DNA from: Variovorax sp. dw_308
GTDB taxonomy: Bacteria; Pseudomonadota; Gammaproteobacteria; Burkholderiales; Burkholderiaceae_C
Reading direction: 5' to 3'
Assembly: GCF_019207085.1 (NCBI RefSeq)
Contig: NZ_JAATOM010000018.1
Span: forward strand, 1-64,000
DNA: 64,000 nt
Shown here: piece by piece, positions 44,086-52,882 of the stretch
Layout of the letters: every line of letters starts with the position of its first letter
Position numbering within the stretch: position 1 is the first letter of the stretch
Notes under the pieces: model-generated
Told to the model about the DNA's origin: nothing
The model's input: only the letters and a program-made list of their open reading frames with translations
Databases searched by the model: none
Made by a program: the position numbers and the translations under genes

Positions 44086-44984
44086 ACGCCCAAGGCGGCA
44101 ACTCGACAAGGAGGACCTCGCGGCGTATTGCAAGCGTCCGCTGAAACCGCGCCAGAACAAGGCGCTCGGCGCGTGCGCGCGGTTCGGAGGCGAAGAGTTG
44201 CTCGTCCACCTCGAGGGCTGCTCGTCGAATCCGGCCTGGACCAGATCGTGCCGCATGCCGTGAGCGACAGCTATGCCCGCGCACTGTATGGCGCACGCTC
44301 ATGCAGCACGATGTCATCGGAGGGGCGGACCACCAACTCTCGCGGCCCGAGTGGCAGCAACAATTCTGCGAGGTGCTGAAGAACTGAAGAACTGGCTTGC
44401 GCAGGCCGCGGCAACGTCTGGTGATGCTTTCGGGACCTCACACAGGATCCAACATCCGTAGCGGCCCCCCACCGGCGGTGAGGCCTTCTGAACTGCGCGG
44501 CATGCCTTGAATGCCGGTGCGCGCGGGTCGTGGTCGGACGCGCTTGGCGGTAACCCGGTGCGCGCGATCACCTCGATCACAACGGGGCGGAGAACAGGCT
44601 CACTCCTTCGAAGACCACTGCCCTGATGTTGGGCGTGGCGCAATGCGCATTCCCTTGGACTGCGGGGTCTACTGGATGCTTGCGGTCTTGGGCCTGCCGA
44701 TGGCAGGGACTTTGACATGGTCCGCCGGATCAAAAACGTTCACGCGCAGGCTCGGACCGACCGACTTCATGCCTGACTGCGCCCGATTCGTACGGCACGT
44801 TTCTTCAGGTTGCCAAGCTCACGAGTCGCCCGGCGGGGGCTTGGGGCATCAGGTGGGAATTGCCTCGCGCTTTGCACAGCAAGACGACGAGGCATTCCTG
44901 TTTTCTTGAATTGCAGTTGCCGGGCTGATTATGTTGTTCGCCCGCCAGCATCACAAGGCGCATCGACGCGGACGACGTCGCAAA
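44086..44984. other. scrambled region, no intact gene
   Basis: About 900 bp with only short broken frames on both strands. I cannot assign any piece with confidence. Around 44300-44390 a plus-strand stretch ending RPEWQQQFCEVLKN looks like a genuine C-terminus. Consistent with repeated insertion and deletion between two catabolic clusters. Confidence 0.4.
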
Positions 44985-45083
44985 TTCGCCGATCTGGCGA
45001 CACACGTCGACGACAGGCGTCCCCGACTCGGCCAGCCTCAACACATACGCGATCTGCTCCTCGCTGAATCTCGACCTTTTCAT
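44985..45083 (-). pseudogene. IS3-family OrfA fragment
   Basis: Starts MKRSRFSEEQIAYVLRLAE and continues SGTPVVDVCRQIG, the N-terminal HTH of IS3-family (IS407/IS2-like) OrfA, with AAGGAG upstream. Homology breaks after CRQIG (about 33 residues). The 45130-45171 sequence upstream (CCGAATTCCGGAC and TGTTGTGACGTC on this strand) has the look of the element's left end. OrfB is absent. Confidence 0.7.
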
Positions 45084-45393
45084 TGCTTCTCCTTGCGCCC
45101 CTTCGGGCCACCGGAAAGCAACCGTACCTCTAGTTTTGAAAAGTCCGGAATTCGGGGGAGACGTCACAACAGCAACTGCGAACTCCACGTCGCCTAGATT
45201 GAGTCGTGGCTCCCTACATGTCTAACAGCGGCCAACGATGGAAGCAAGCAGGGCGGTCGTCTGGCTGCTCGACTCCTGCAACGTAGCGCTGAGCGGTCAC
45301 CATCTACAAGCGCTCCGAACCGCAAACAGTCTGAACCTCCGCTTCGACTGGCAGTCTAGGTGGACCTGCCGCAACCCCAATGATGCGACGTGG
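45084..45393. other. IS left end and unassigned DNA
   Basis: Holds the presumed terminal repeat of the IS3 fragment around 45130-45171 and otherwise no gene that I can support, up to the stop of the H-NS-like gene. Confidence 0.35.
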
Positions 45394-45900
45394 TCAGTCT
45401 GCTTGCGTTGCAAAGTCCTTAAGATCTTTGCCAGCGGTCAGCCCTGACTTCAGCCACCCTGGCTTGGGTCCGCGTCCGGTCCAAGTGTTGCCCATATCGT
45501 CGCCATATAGGGCCTTTGATGCCGCGCGCTTTACTTTCTTAACGGTAGCGCTGGCCACCGCTGTTGAGGATTTGTCGGCGACAGCGCTTGAGACCGGAGC
45601 AGGCTTGAAATCATCGATGTTCGCTCCCGCCGCAATTGCATCGCGGAGCCATTGAGGTCGGGGCCCACGACCTGACCACGCGTTGCCTTTCCCGTCGACA
45701 AACTTTTCAGTGACTGAAACGGTCTTCTTCGACGTGGGCGACTTGGTCGAGCCGAACAACTGCGCAGGTGTCAGACCGTAGTGCGCGATTGCGACTTTGA
45801 TGCGGTCTATAACGCCTTTAAGTTCGCTCAGGCGAATTGCTTCAGCCTGTCGCTGCAATGATGCGATCTGCTTCTGGATCTGTGCGTAGCTCTGGGCCAT
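45394..45900 (-). CDS. H-NS-like histone family protein with duplicated DNA-binding motif
   Basis: A 168-aa nucleoid protein. The N-terminal coiled coil (IQKQIASLQRQAEAIRLSEL) is for oligomerisation. The C-terminal H-NS DNA-binding motif occurs twice: GNAWSGRGPRPQWLRDAI and, about 60 residues later, GNTWTGRGPKPGWLKSGL. Most H-NS/MvaT-like proteins have one. It probably binds AT-rich foreign DNA and silences it. It is flanked on both sides by IS fragments, and the transposase remnant begins only 14 bp from its start codon, so its promoter may derive from the IS. Confidence 0.85.
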   Translation of the reverse strand: MAQSYAQIQKQIASLQRQAEAIRLSELKGVIDRIKVAIAHYGLTPAQLFGSTKSPTSKKTVSVTEKFVDGKGNAWSGRGPRPQWLRDAIAAGANIDDFKPAPVSSAVADKSSTAVASATVKKVKRAASKALYGDDMGNTWTGRGPKPGWLKSGLTAGKDLKDFATQAD

Positions 45901-45913
45901 CGTGTCTCCTGAA

Positions 45914-46834
45914 CGCGAGAGCGACGGCGTGGGTTGGATCACGGCGCTCAAGAGCGCCTCGATCCGCTCGCTGGTCGAGCAGGGCCAACTGCAACTGGGC
46001 CTGTTCGATGAGCGCAATCTGGTGGAACTCGCCTCGCCCGACTATCCCGGCGAGCGCCTGGTGGCGTGTCGCAACGATGCGCTGGCCAAGCTGCGCGCGC
46101 ACAAGCGCGAGGAACTGCTCGCCGCCACCGAGGCCAACCTGGCCAAGGTCCAGCAGCGCGTGCACGCGGGCAAGCTCCAAGGGGCCGATGCCATCGGGCT
46201 GCGGGTGGGTCGCGTCATCAACCAGTACAAGGTCGCCAAGCACTTCGAGCTGAGCATCACCGACATCGCCTTGTCCTGGACGCGCAAGCTGGAGGAGATC
46301 GCCAGCGAGGCCGCGCTGGACGGCCTGTACATCATCCGCACCTCGGTGGCCGCCGCGCAAATGGACGCCGCTCAGTGCGTGCGCAACTACAAGTCGCTGG
46401 CCAATGTCGAGCGCGCATTCCGCTCGATCAAGACGATCGATCTGAAGGTGCGTCCGATTCACCACCGCCTGGCCGACCGGGTGCGCGCGCACATCTTCCT
46501 GTGCATGCTGGCCTACTACGTCGAGTGGCATCTGCGCGAGGCCTGGCGCGAGTTGATGTTCGCCGATACCGATCAACAGGCCAAGGCCACGCGCGATCCG
46601 GTGGCCCCTGCCAAACGCTCCGGGACAGCGCAGCAAAAGGTCTCAACCCATACGCTGGCCGACGGCACCCCCGCGCACAGCTTCGCAACGTTGATGAACG
46701 AACTCGCCACCGTCGTGCGCAACACCTGCCGCACGCCCGACGGCGCCCCCGATGCGCCGACCTTCGACATCGTCACCACCGCGCAGCCCTTGCATCAGCG
46801 CGCCCTCGCGCTCGCCCAGGCCATCACTCCGTAG
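45914..46834 (+). pseudogene. IS1634-family transposase, C-terminal half
   Basis: About 305 residues of an IS1634 (IS4-like DDE) transposase: GWITALKSASIRSLVEQGQL, LGLFDERNLVELASPDYPG, DGLYIIRTSV and the C-terminal YKSLANVERAFRSIKTIDL with the final catalytic Glu, then RPIHHRLADRVRAHIFL. The N-terminal 250 or so residues with the first Asp residues are gone, cut at the H-NS gene side. Cannot be functional. Confidence 0.82.
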
Positions 46835-46911
46835 ACAGAAACCATCCCCGCAAATTCAGGCAAGTGCTTGAATCACAAGGGAATCTCGCCTGACTGGTCG
46901 TGGAACTTCAG

Positions 46912-46959
46912 CTTAAGAGTTCCGAACGCGTGTTCGATGGTTCGCTTTCGCACTGTCAT
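46912..46959 (-). pseudogene. IS5/IS1182-type transposase scrap
   Basis: MTVRKRTIEHAFGTLK resembles the conserved C-terminal Glu motif (RxxTVEHPFGTLK) of IS1182-type transposases. Only about 16 residues are preserved. Confidence 0.5.
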
Positions 46960-47070
46960 TTCAGAATGCGAGGACGCCTCCTCCGGGCGAGTGCCATTCC
47001 ACATGCTGCGCCACGTGATGGACATCTGAATATTCCACCAAGCAACGGGGCTGCTCGGACAGATACGCAG

Positions 47071-47205
47071 ATGGTGAGTAAGTGGCGGGCACGGTTCGTT
47101 GCTCATCGGTTCGATGGCCTGCTGGATGCGCCGCGCAGCGGTCCGCCAAGAACCATCGACGATGCGCGCGTCGATGAAGTGATCGCCAAGACGCTGCTAG
47201 TGGTG
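47071..47205 (+). pseudogene. IS630-family transposase fragment
   Basis: VSKWRARFVAHRFDGLLDAP followed by RTIDDARVDEVIAKTL is the N-terminal HTH/linker of IS630-family transposases. The DDE domain is missing; the fragment runs into the end of the SMP-30 gene. Confidence 0.75.
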
Positions 47206-48111
47206 GGAATACATCGGCTTTCCGGGTGCATCCAATTCCACCACCTGCACGGTCGAGGAATGCGACTCGGTGATGTAGAGCGTGGCGCCGTCCGGGCCGC
47301 CATAGGCCACGTTGGTCACGTGCGTGCCCTCGCATGCCTTGATCCTGTAGACCGGCTCACCCGAGGGATCGAAGAGCCACACGATGCCCAAGCCCACATG
47401 CGTGACCACGAGGCGGCCCTTGGTGTCCAGGGCGATGCCATCTGGCCCCCATCCTCCGGTCATCTGAATGAACAGGCCGACCTTCGACGGCATGCCGTTG
47501 CGCAGCAGCGGCACGCGCCAGATGCAATTGCCACGAGTGACGGCAAGGTAGATAACCGTCTCGTCGGCATTCATGACCAAGCCGTTAGGGCTCGGAATGT
47601 TGTCGAGCAGGCAGGTCAACTCGCCCGACGCACTCAGGCGAAAGAGCCGGCCGGTCGCGTCATGCAATCCGGTGGTCCCCTGGTCAGTGAAATAGATGTC
47701 GCCGTTGCGAGCGAAGAACAGGTCGTTGATGCCTTTGAATCGCTCCAGCTTGTAGCGCGTGACCACCGGTTCGATGCGTCGCGTCTTGGGGTCCAGCTTC
47801 ATCAGGCCGTGCTTCATGTCGGCGACGAAGATCGTGCCGTCACGATGGATCTTCAATCCGCAGGGCCAGCCGTCATACTGGATGAAGAGCTCGACACTGG
47901 CGTCCGGCGCAATGCGGTGGATGCAGCCCCGCGGAACGTCCACGCAGTAGAGGTTGCCGTCGAGATCGAAGGAAGGACCCTCCAGAACGCCGTGCGCCGG
48001 GGCGATCGCAAGCTGCCCCGCCGTCCATTCCGGATCGATGGGCCCCGCCGCGGTGTCATTGGGCACGCGGGCAAAGATCCTGGTGGTAATGGGAGGAGGA
48101 AGTTCAAACAT
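47197..48111 (-). CDS. SMP-30/gluconolactonase-family hydrolase
   Basis: A 304-aa six-bladed beta-propeller lactonase. LEGPSFDLDGNLYCVDVPRG gives the metal Glu, GINDLFFARNGDIYFTD the Asn/Asp pair and SPNGLVMNADETVIYLA the next Asn. It probably hydrolyses a lactone formed by the SDR in the same operon. Last gene of the liv-type operon; its 3' end touches the IS630 fragment, so the operon may once have been longer. Confidence 0.85.
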   Translation of the reverse strand: MFELPPPITTRIFARVPNDTAAGPIDPEWTAGQLAIAPAHGVLEGPSFDLDGNLYCVDVPRGCIHRIAPDASVELFIQYDGWPCGLKIHRDGTIFVADMKHGLMKLDPKTRRIEPVVTRYKLERFKGINDLFFARNGDIYFTDQGTTGLHDATGRLFRLSASGELTCLLDNIPSPNGLVMNADETVIYLAVTRGNCIWRVPLLRNGMPSKVGLFIQMTGGWGPDGIALDTKGRLVVTHVGLGIVWLFDPSGEPVYRIKACEGTHVTNVAYGGPDGATLYITESHSSTVQVVELDAPGKPMYSHH

Positions 48112-48145
48112 GAGGACTCTGGACCTTGTGAAGCGGTTCGCGTTT

Positions 48146-48823
48146 TCAATGCTGCAGCAGCGCGCGCAGTTTATGGACAGCTGCTCCTGGCGTCGTCAGC
48201 ACGGGTGGCATGCGATCGCGTGGAACGACCGATGCGGCGCGGGACATGGTGAACTGCCCCATCAGCACCACGTCCGTGGCGGGCGCCGCGGCAATCGCCT
48301 CGATCACCAGGCGGTCATGCGCTTCCCCGTCACCGGCGCGCAGGGCAGCGATCGCGCCTTCGGCAACGATGGGCACCAATTCATAGTCGCGCCCCATGGC
48401 ACGCGCGATGTTGGCCAGTTCCTCGGCCAGCGGAGGCATGACCGGGTCGGTAGACACCACCAGTCCGATTCTCCTGCCGGTTTGCAGCGCCTGCTCTAGG
48501 CCAGCTTCGGCGGGCGTGAGAATCGGCACCTGCCGGCCGGCGCGCGCAAGCTCGATCGCATAGGCAAATGCCGAGCAGCAGAACAGCAAGGCCTGCGGCC
48601 TGCGGCCGTCCGTGGTCGGCCCGAGCGCGTACTCCGTCAGGGCCTGGAATCTCGCCACGGCCGCCTCCCGGTCGGCCTTGCCGGAACTGAGGTTGTGGAA
48701 CAGTGAGTCATCGACGATATTCACGAGATCGGCTTCCGGCCAGCCTGCCTCGAAAGCCGCGATGGCCGCGGGCATGGAGTCCGGAATGGCGTGTACGAGT
48801 GCGATCAGTGGATTCTGCGGCAT
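48146..48823 (-). CDS. Asp/Glu-racemase superfamily protein, single-cysteine type
   Basis: A 225-aa protein from the ATG at 48823 (AAGGA upstream). ALLFCCSAFAYAIELARAG gives the first catalytic Cys (82 or 83). At the usual second Cys the sequence reads DVVLMGQFTMSRAA, with Gln instead. So a two-base racemase mechanism is unlikely; a decarboxylase or isomerase resembling arylmalonate decarboxylase is more probable. It sits between the SDR and the lactonase. Confidence 0.78.
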   Translation of the reverse strand: MPQNPLIALVHAIPDSMPAAIAAFEAGWPEADLVNIVDDSLFHNLSSGKADREAAVARFQALTEYALGPTTDGRRPQALLFCCSAFAYAIELARAGRQVPILTPAEAGLEQALQTGRRIGLVVSTDPVMPPLAEELANIARAMGRDYELVPIVAEGAIAALRAGDGEAHDRLVIEAIAAAPATDVVLMGQFTMSRAASVVPRDRMPPVLTTPGAAVHKLRALLQH

Positions 48824-48842
48824 CGTTTTTCCTTCATTGTGT

Positions 48843-49649
48843 TCAATACGACATGCCGGTCGTGAGCCGGATGCCGCCGTCGACCGGGATTTCCATGCCG
48901 GTGATGTATTTCGCTTCGTCGGACGCAAGATAGAGCGATGCATAGGCCACGTCCCATGCGTCACCCATGTGCAACATCGGCACCGCCTTGTTGCGTCCCT
49001 CGGACATCGCGTCGTAGTCGACGCCGTAGCGGTCGGCATGCGCCTTAAGCGCACCCGTGTTGATCAGTCCCGGAATGACGGTGTTGAGCCTGATCCCCTT
49101 CGGGGCGTACATCACGGCAGTCGCTCGCGTGAACTGCACGAGCCCGGCCTTGCTTGCCGAGTAGGCGACCTGGTGCTTGCCCGTGTACCGATGCGCAGAG
49201 ATGGACCCCGTGTTCACGACGGCGCCCTTGCCTTGGCGCTCCATCACCGGCAGGACGAACTTGCAGGCCAGATAGGCGCTCTTGACATTGATGTTGAATT
49301 GCGCATCCCACATTTCTTCGGAGATCTCAACCGGCCCGCCGGGCGCCGACGCGCCGATGTTGTTGACCAGAATGTCGATGCGGCCGAACTGCTGCACGAC
49401 CTTCTCCACGAAAGCGCGCACCTGGGAACTGTCGAGCGCATCGCAAGCGTACATGAAGGCACGGCCGCCTTCGGATTCGATGATCTTGCGCGTTTCCTCC
49501 GCGGCTTCGAGATTGGCGTCCGTCCCGATTACGGTGGCGCCTTCACGCGCGAACACAACGGCGGTGGCCTTGCCGTTTCCCCAGCCGGGTGCGGAGCTGC
49601 CGCAGCCCGTCACGATCGCGATCTTTCCTTCAAGCCTCTTCGCTGACAT
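48843..49649 (-). CDS. short-chain dehydrogenase/reductase
   Basis: A 268-aa classical SDR: VTGCGSSAPGWGNGKATA (an unusually long glycine loop), NNIGASAPGGP, NTGSISAHRY with catalytic Ser, and YSASKAGLVQF (Y-x3-K), ending ITGMEIPVDGGIRLTTG. The GWGNGKA variant is typical of SDRs in aromatic or alicyclic degradation. Probably oxidises an alcohol imported by the Liv-type system. Confidence 0.9.
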   Translation of the reverse strand: MSAKRLEGKIAIVTGCGSSAPGWGNGKATAVVFAREGATVIGTDANLEAAEETRKIIESEGGRAFMYACDALDSSQVRAFVEKVVQQFGRIDILVNNIGASAPGGPVEISEEMWDAQFNINVKSAYLACKFVLPVMERQGKGAVVNTGSISAHRYTGKHQVAYSASKAGLVQFTRATAVMYAPKGIRLNTVIPGLINTGALKAHADRYGVDYDAMSEGRNKAVPMLHMGDAWDVAYASLYLASDEAKYITGMEIPVDGGIRLTTGMSY

Positions 49650-49752
49650 TTCCAGAAACCTTTCCTAGTTGATGATTGATACGGCTTGGCCGCCGTTCCG
49701 CTGATGCGTGCGAGCCCCTAAAGGACCTGTCGCATCGTCGATCCGAAGTACG

Positions 49753-50901
49753 TCATTCGGCCGCGACGATCTTTCCGTTCTTGACGCGAAGAATCACGGG
49801 CGTGTAGGTCCCACCCCGATCCTGATCGAAGGAGAAGCGCCCCGAGCCGACGATGGAGGCCTGGTCCTTGATGGACTGAAGCGCGGCGCGAATCTGCTCG
49901 CGCGTTGGATCGGAGCCTGAGGACTTGATGACCGCCGCCGCCATCTTCACCGCCGAATAGCCCAGCGCGGCACCAAAATCCGGCTGCCGGTTGAAGCGCT
50001 TTTCGTAGGCGGCAACGAAGCGCTTGTTGTCGTTTCCGGCGAGTCCCGCGAAGTAGTCGGCCGGATAAATGGTCCCTTCGACCGCGCCCCCGCCAATGGT
50101 GAGGAACTGACCCGCCCCCATCGCAGGTCCGCCCATGAACTGGACCTTGGCGTCGATGCCGTTCTGGCGCGCCTGCACGGCGAAGTTCCCGGCCTGCTCG
50201 CCCCCTAGCGCCATGAACAGCGCCTGGGGCTTCGAACCAATCATCTTGGATTGCAGCGCCAGGAAGTCGCTGTCGGCGGCGAGCACCGAATCATCGAACA
50301 CGACGTTGACTCCATGCTCCTTGAAGCACTTCAGTGCCGCGTCATGCTGTGCCACCGCGCCGTCGTTGTCGCGGGCGACCACAAGTGCCACCGACTTGGT
50401 GCCTAGCTTCTTCACGGCATAGTTGCAGACTTCGATGGAGACCGCGCTCGGGCTGGCGGGCATCCGGAAGCTCCACGGCCCTGCCTTGTTGATCCGGTCG
50501 GAAACGGCGGTCGGAGAGAGCATCGGGATCTTCAGATCATTAGCTACCGGCGCCGCCGCGATTCCTTCAACGCTTGAACTGGGACCGAGGATCATCAGCG
50601 CCTTGTCGCGGCTCGCGAAGCGATTGATCAAGGCGACGACCTGCGACTTCTCGCTACCGGTATCCTCGACAATCACTTTCAGCTTGTCTGTGCCCAGATA
50701 GCCGCTCTCATTCAGCTCGGCGATCGCTACATCCATCCCCTCGCGACTGGGCACTCCGACCCAGGCGTATGTCCCCGTCAGCGCCACGGGGGCACCAATG
50801 ATGTATTCCTTCGGCTGCGCGTTCGCTGCGTTCGCAGAAAGTGCCACGGCGAGCCCGGTTCCGAGCCCCACCCAACGCCTCAAAAAGTGCCTTTGCTTCA
50901 T
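49753..50901 (-). CDS. branched-chain-amino-acid-type ABC binding protein (copy 1)
   Basis: A 382-aa type I periplasmic binding protein (LivJ/UrtA/HmgE-like). Signal peptide from MKQRHFLRRWVGLGTGLAVA, cut near ANAQPKEY; mature part IIGAPVALTGTYAWVGVPSR, LGPSSSVEGIAAAPVAND and GYSAVKMAAAVIKSSG. It is nearly identical to copy 2 immediately upstream except in the signal peptide and scattered positions. In catabolic clusters this type often binds aromatic or alicyclic acids. Confidence 0.9.
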   Translation of the reverse strand: MKQRHFLRRWVGLGTGLAVALSANAANAQPKEYIIGAPVALTGTYAWVGVPSREGMDVAIAELNESGYLGTDKLKVIVEDTGSEKSQVVALINRFASRDKALMILGPSSSVEGIAAAPVANDLKIPMLSPTAVSDRINKAGPWSFRMPASPSAVSIEVCNYAVKKLGTKSVALVVARDNDGAVAQHDAALKCFKEHGVNVVFDDSVLAADSDFLALQSKMIGSKPQALFMALGGEQAGNFAVQARQNGIDAKVQFMGGPAMGAGQFLTIGGGAVEGTIYPADYFAGLAGNDNKRFVAAYEKRFNRQPDFGAALGYSAVKMAAAVIKSSGSDPTREQIRAALQSIKDQASIVGSGRFSFDQDRGGTYTPVILRVKNGKIVAAE

Positions 50902-50981
50902 GGTTATTCCTTCGAGAAAGAGTGAGTGAGCGCAGAATGAACGTTGGTTGCCGAGTTCATGGGAGGGAAGTTCTGAGTCGC

Positions 50982-52130
50982 TCATTCGGCGGTGCCGATC
51001 TTTCCGCCTTTGACCCGGAGAATTAATGGCGTATAGCTTCCACCTCGATCTTCATCAAAGGAGAAACGGCCTGCTCCGATGATGGAAGATTGGTCTTTGA
51101 TGGACCGCAGCGCGTCGCGAATCTGATCGCGTGTCGGATCGGGCCCCGAGGACTTGATGGCCGCCGCCGCCATCTTCACCGCCGAATAGCCCAGCGCGGC
51201 ACCAAAATCCGGTTGCCGGTTGAAGCGCTTTTCGTAGGCGGCAACAAATCGCTTATTGTCGTTTCCGGCGAGTCCCGCGAAGTAGTCGGCGGGATAAATG
51301 GTCCCTTCGACCGCGCCCCCGCCGATGGTGAGGAACTGACCCGCGCCCATCGCAGGTCCGCCCATGAACTGGACCTTGGCGTCGATCCCATTCTGGCGCG
51401 CCTGTACGGCGAAGTTTCCGGCCTGCTCGCCGCCTAACGCCATAAACAGCGCCTGAGGCTTCGAGCCAATCATCTTGGACTGCAGCGCCAGGAAATCGCT
51501 CTCGGCGGCGAGCACCGAATCGTTGAAAACGACATTGACGCCGTGCTGCTTGAAGCACTTCAAGGTGGCATCGTGCAGCGTCACGATGGCGTCGTTGTCG
51601 CGGGCAACCACCAGCGCCACCGACGTGATGCCCAGCTTCTTAACGGCATAGTTGCACACCTCTATAGAGACCGCGCTCGGACTGGCGGGCATTCGGAAAG
51701 TCCAGGGCCCTGCTTTGTTGATCCGGTCGGATGCGGCGGTCGGAGAGAGCATCGGGATCTTCAGGTCGTTGGCAACGGGCGCCGCCGCCATGCCTTCGAC
51801 GCTGGAACTGGGGCCGAGAATCATCAGCGCCTTGTCGCGGCTCGCGAAGCGATTGATCAAGGCGACGACCTGCGACTTGTCGCTTCCCGTATCCTCGATG
51901 AGCACCTTCAGCTTGCCTGTGCCCAGATAGCCGCTGTCGTTCAGTTCGGCGATCGCGACATCCATACCCTCGCGGCTGGGCACCCCGACCCAGGCGTAAG
52001 GCCCTGTCAGCGCCACAGGAGCGCCGATGACGTATTCCTTCGACTGCGCGCTCGCTGCATCCGCTCCCAGTGCCATCGCGACCCCCATCCCGAGTACCGC
52101 CCAACGCCTTGAAAGATGCATTGTCTTCAT
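50982..52130 (-). CDS. branched-chain-amino-acid-type ABC binding protein (copy 2)
   Basis: A 382-aa paralogue of copy 1, with signal MKTMHLSRRWAVLGMGVAMA cut near ASAQSKEY. Differences from copy 1 cluster in a few surface positions (for instance ITSVALVVARDNDAIVTLHD against TKSVALVVARDNDGAVAQHD). It lies 44 bp downstream of livF and is transcribed before copy 1. Two receptors for one importer may broaden the ligand range. Confidence 0.9.
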   Translation of the reverse strand: MKTMHLSRRWAVLGMGVAMALGADAASAQSKEYVIGAPVALTGPYAWVGVPSREGMDVAIAELNDSGYLGTGKLKVLIEDTGSDKSQVVALINRFASRDKALMILGPSSSVEGMAAAPVANDLKIPMLSPTAASDRINKAGPWTFRMPASPSAVSIEVCNYAVKKLGITSVALVVARDNDAIVTLHDATLKCFKQHGVNVVFNDSVLAAESDFLALQSKMIGSKPQALFMALGGEQAGNFAVQARQNGIDAKVQFMGGPAMGAGQFLTIGGGAVEGTIYPADYFAGLAGNDNKRFVAAYEKRFNRQPDFGAALGYSAVKMAAAAIKSSGPDPTRDQIRDALRSIKDQSSIIGAGRFSFDEDRGGSYTPLILRVKGGKIGTAE

Positions 52131-52174
52131 GGTTCGTCCTTTGAAAAAGTGAGCGAAGACGCGCCGAGTAGCGG

Positions 52175-52882
52175 CTAGGCCGCTTCTCCGAGGTAATGCG
52201 TGGCGATTTCGGGGTCATTGCGAAGCACCTCGCTGTCGCCTTGCCGCACGATGCGTCCGCGCTCCAACACATAGGCCTTGTTGGAGATCTGAAGCGCGCG
52301 TCGGGCGTTCTGCTCGACGATGAGGATCGTCAGCCCGTTTCGATTCAACATACGAAGCGTGTCGAATACCAGGTTGACCATGACGGGCGACAGCCCCAGG
52401 CTTGGCTCGTCCAGGAGCAATATCTCCGGGGCCCCCATCAATGCGCGTCCGATGGCAAGCATCTGCTGCTCGCCCCCGCTGAGCGAGCCCGCAACCTGGC
52501 CTTGTCTTTCCTTCAGCCGGGGAAACAACTCGAACACATCGCCGAGGTCATACCGCGCTTTGCGCGCTCCCCGCGCCTGCGTGCCGAGTTCCAGATTCTC
52601 CCGAACGGAAAGCGGCGCCAGGATCTGGCGCCCTTCCGGCACCAGCAGCATTCCATGACGGGCGATGCGAAAGCATTCGAGCCCGAGCAGGGGCCGGTCC
52701 ATGAACACCACTTCGCCTCCGGCATCGGGCTGTGCACCGACCAGGGTGTTGAGCAGCGTCGACTTGCCGGCCCCGTTGCTGCCGATGAGCGCGACCGTGG
52801 CGCCTGCGCTGACCTCCAAGGACACCTGGTCCAGCGCGAGGATGCCTCCGTACTTGGAGCTGAGATTCTTCACGCGGAGCAT
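52175..52882 (-). CDS. livF: ABC transporter ATPase (LivF-like)
   Basis: A 235-aa ATPase: Walker A IGSNGAGKST, Q-loop, signature LSGGEQQMLAIGRAL, Walker B ILLLDEPSLGLSPVM and switch His in EQNARRAL, with the short LivF ending. It pairs with LivG, whose stop it overlaps by 13 bp. Confidence 0.93.
   Translation of the reverse strand: MLRVKNLSSKYGGILALDQVSLEVSAGATVALIGSNGAGKSTLLNTLVGAQPDAGGEVVFMDRPLLGLECFRIARHGMLLVPEGRQILAPLSVRENLELGTQARGARKARYDLGDVFELFPRLKERQGQVAGSLSGGEQQMLAIGRALMGAPEILLLDEPSLGLSPVMVNLVFDTLRMLNRNGLTILIVEQNARRALQISNKAYVLERGRIVRQGDSEVLRNDPEIATHYLGEAA

Larger units (their letters stand above)
49753..52130 (-). repeat. tandem gene duplication, about 1.15 kb units
   Basis: The two binding-protein genes (49753-50901 and 50982-52130) are direct repeats offset by 1229 bp. 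Long stretches of the mature proteins match exactly; for example both contain FMGGPAMGAGQFLTIGGGAV and NRQPDFGAALGYSAVKMAA. The signal peptides and 80-bp spacer differ more. Points to a recent duplication or ongoing gene conversion. Confidence 0.9.

Noticed and set aside
44160..44220. Plus-strand ARFGGEELLVHLEG, resembling a GGDEF-domain motif
   Set aside because: Only about 12 residues match, with no GGDEF-domain context on either side; probably chance.
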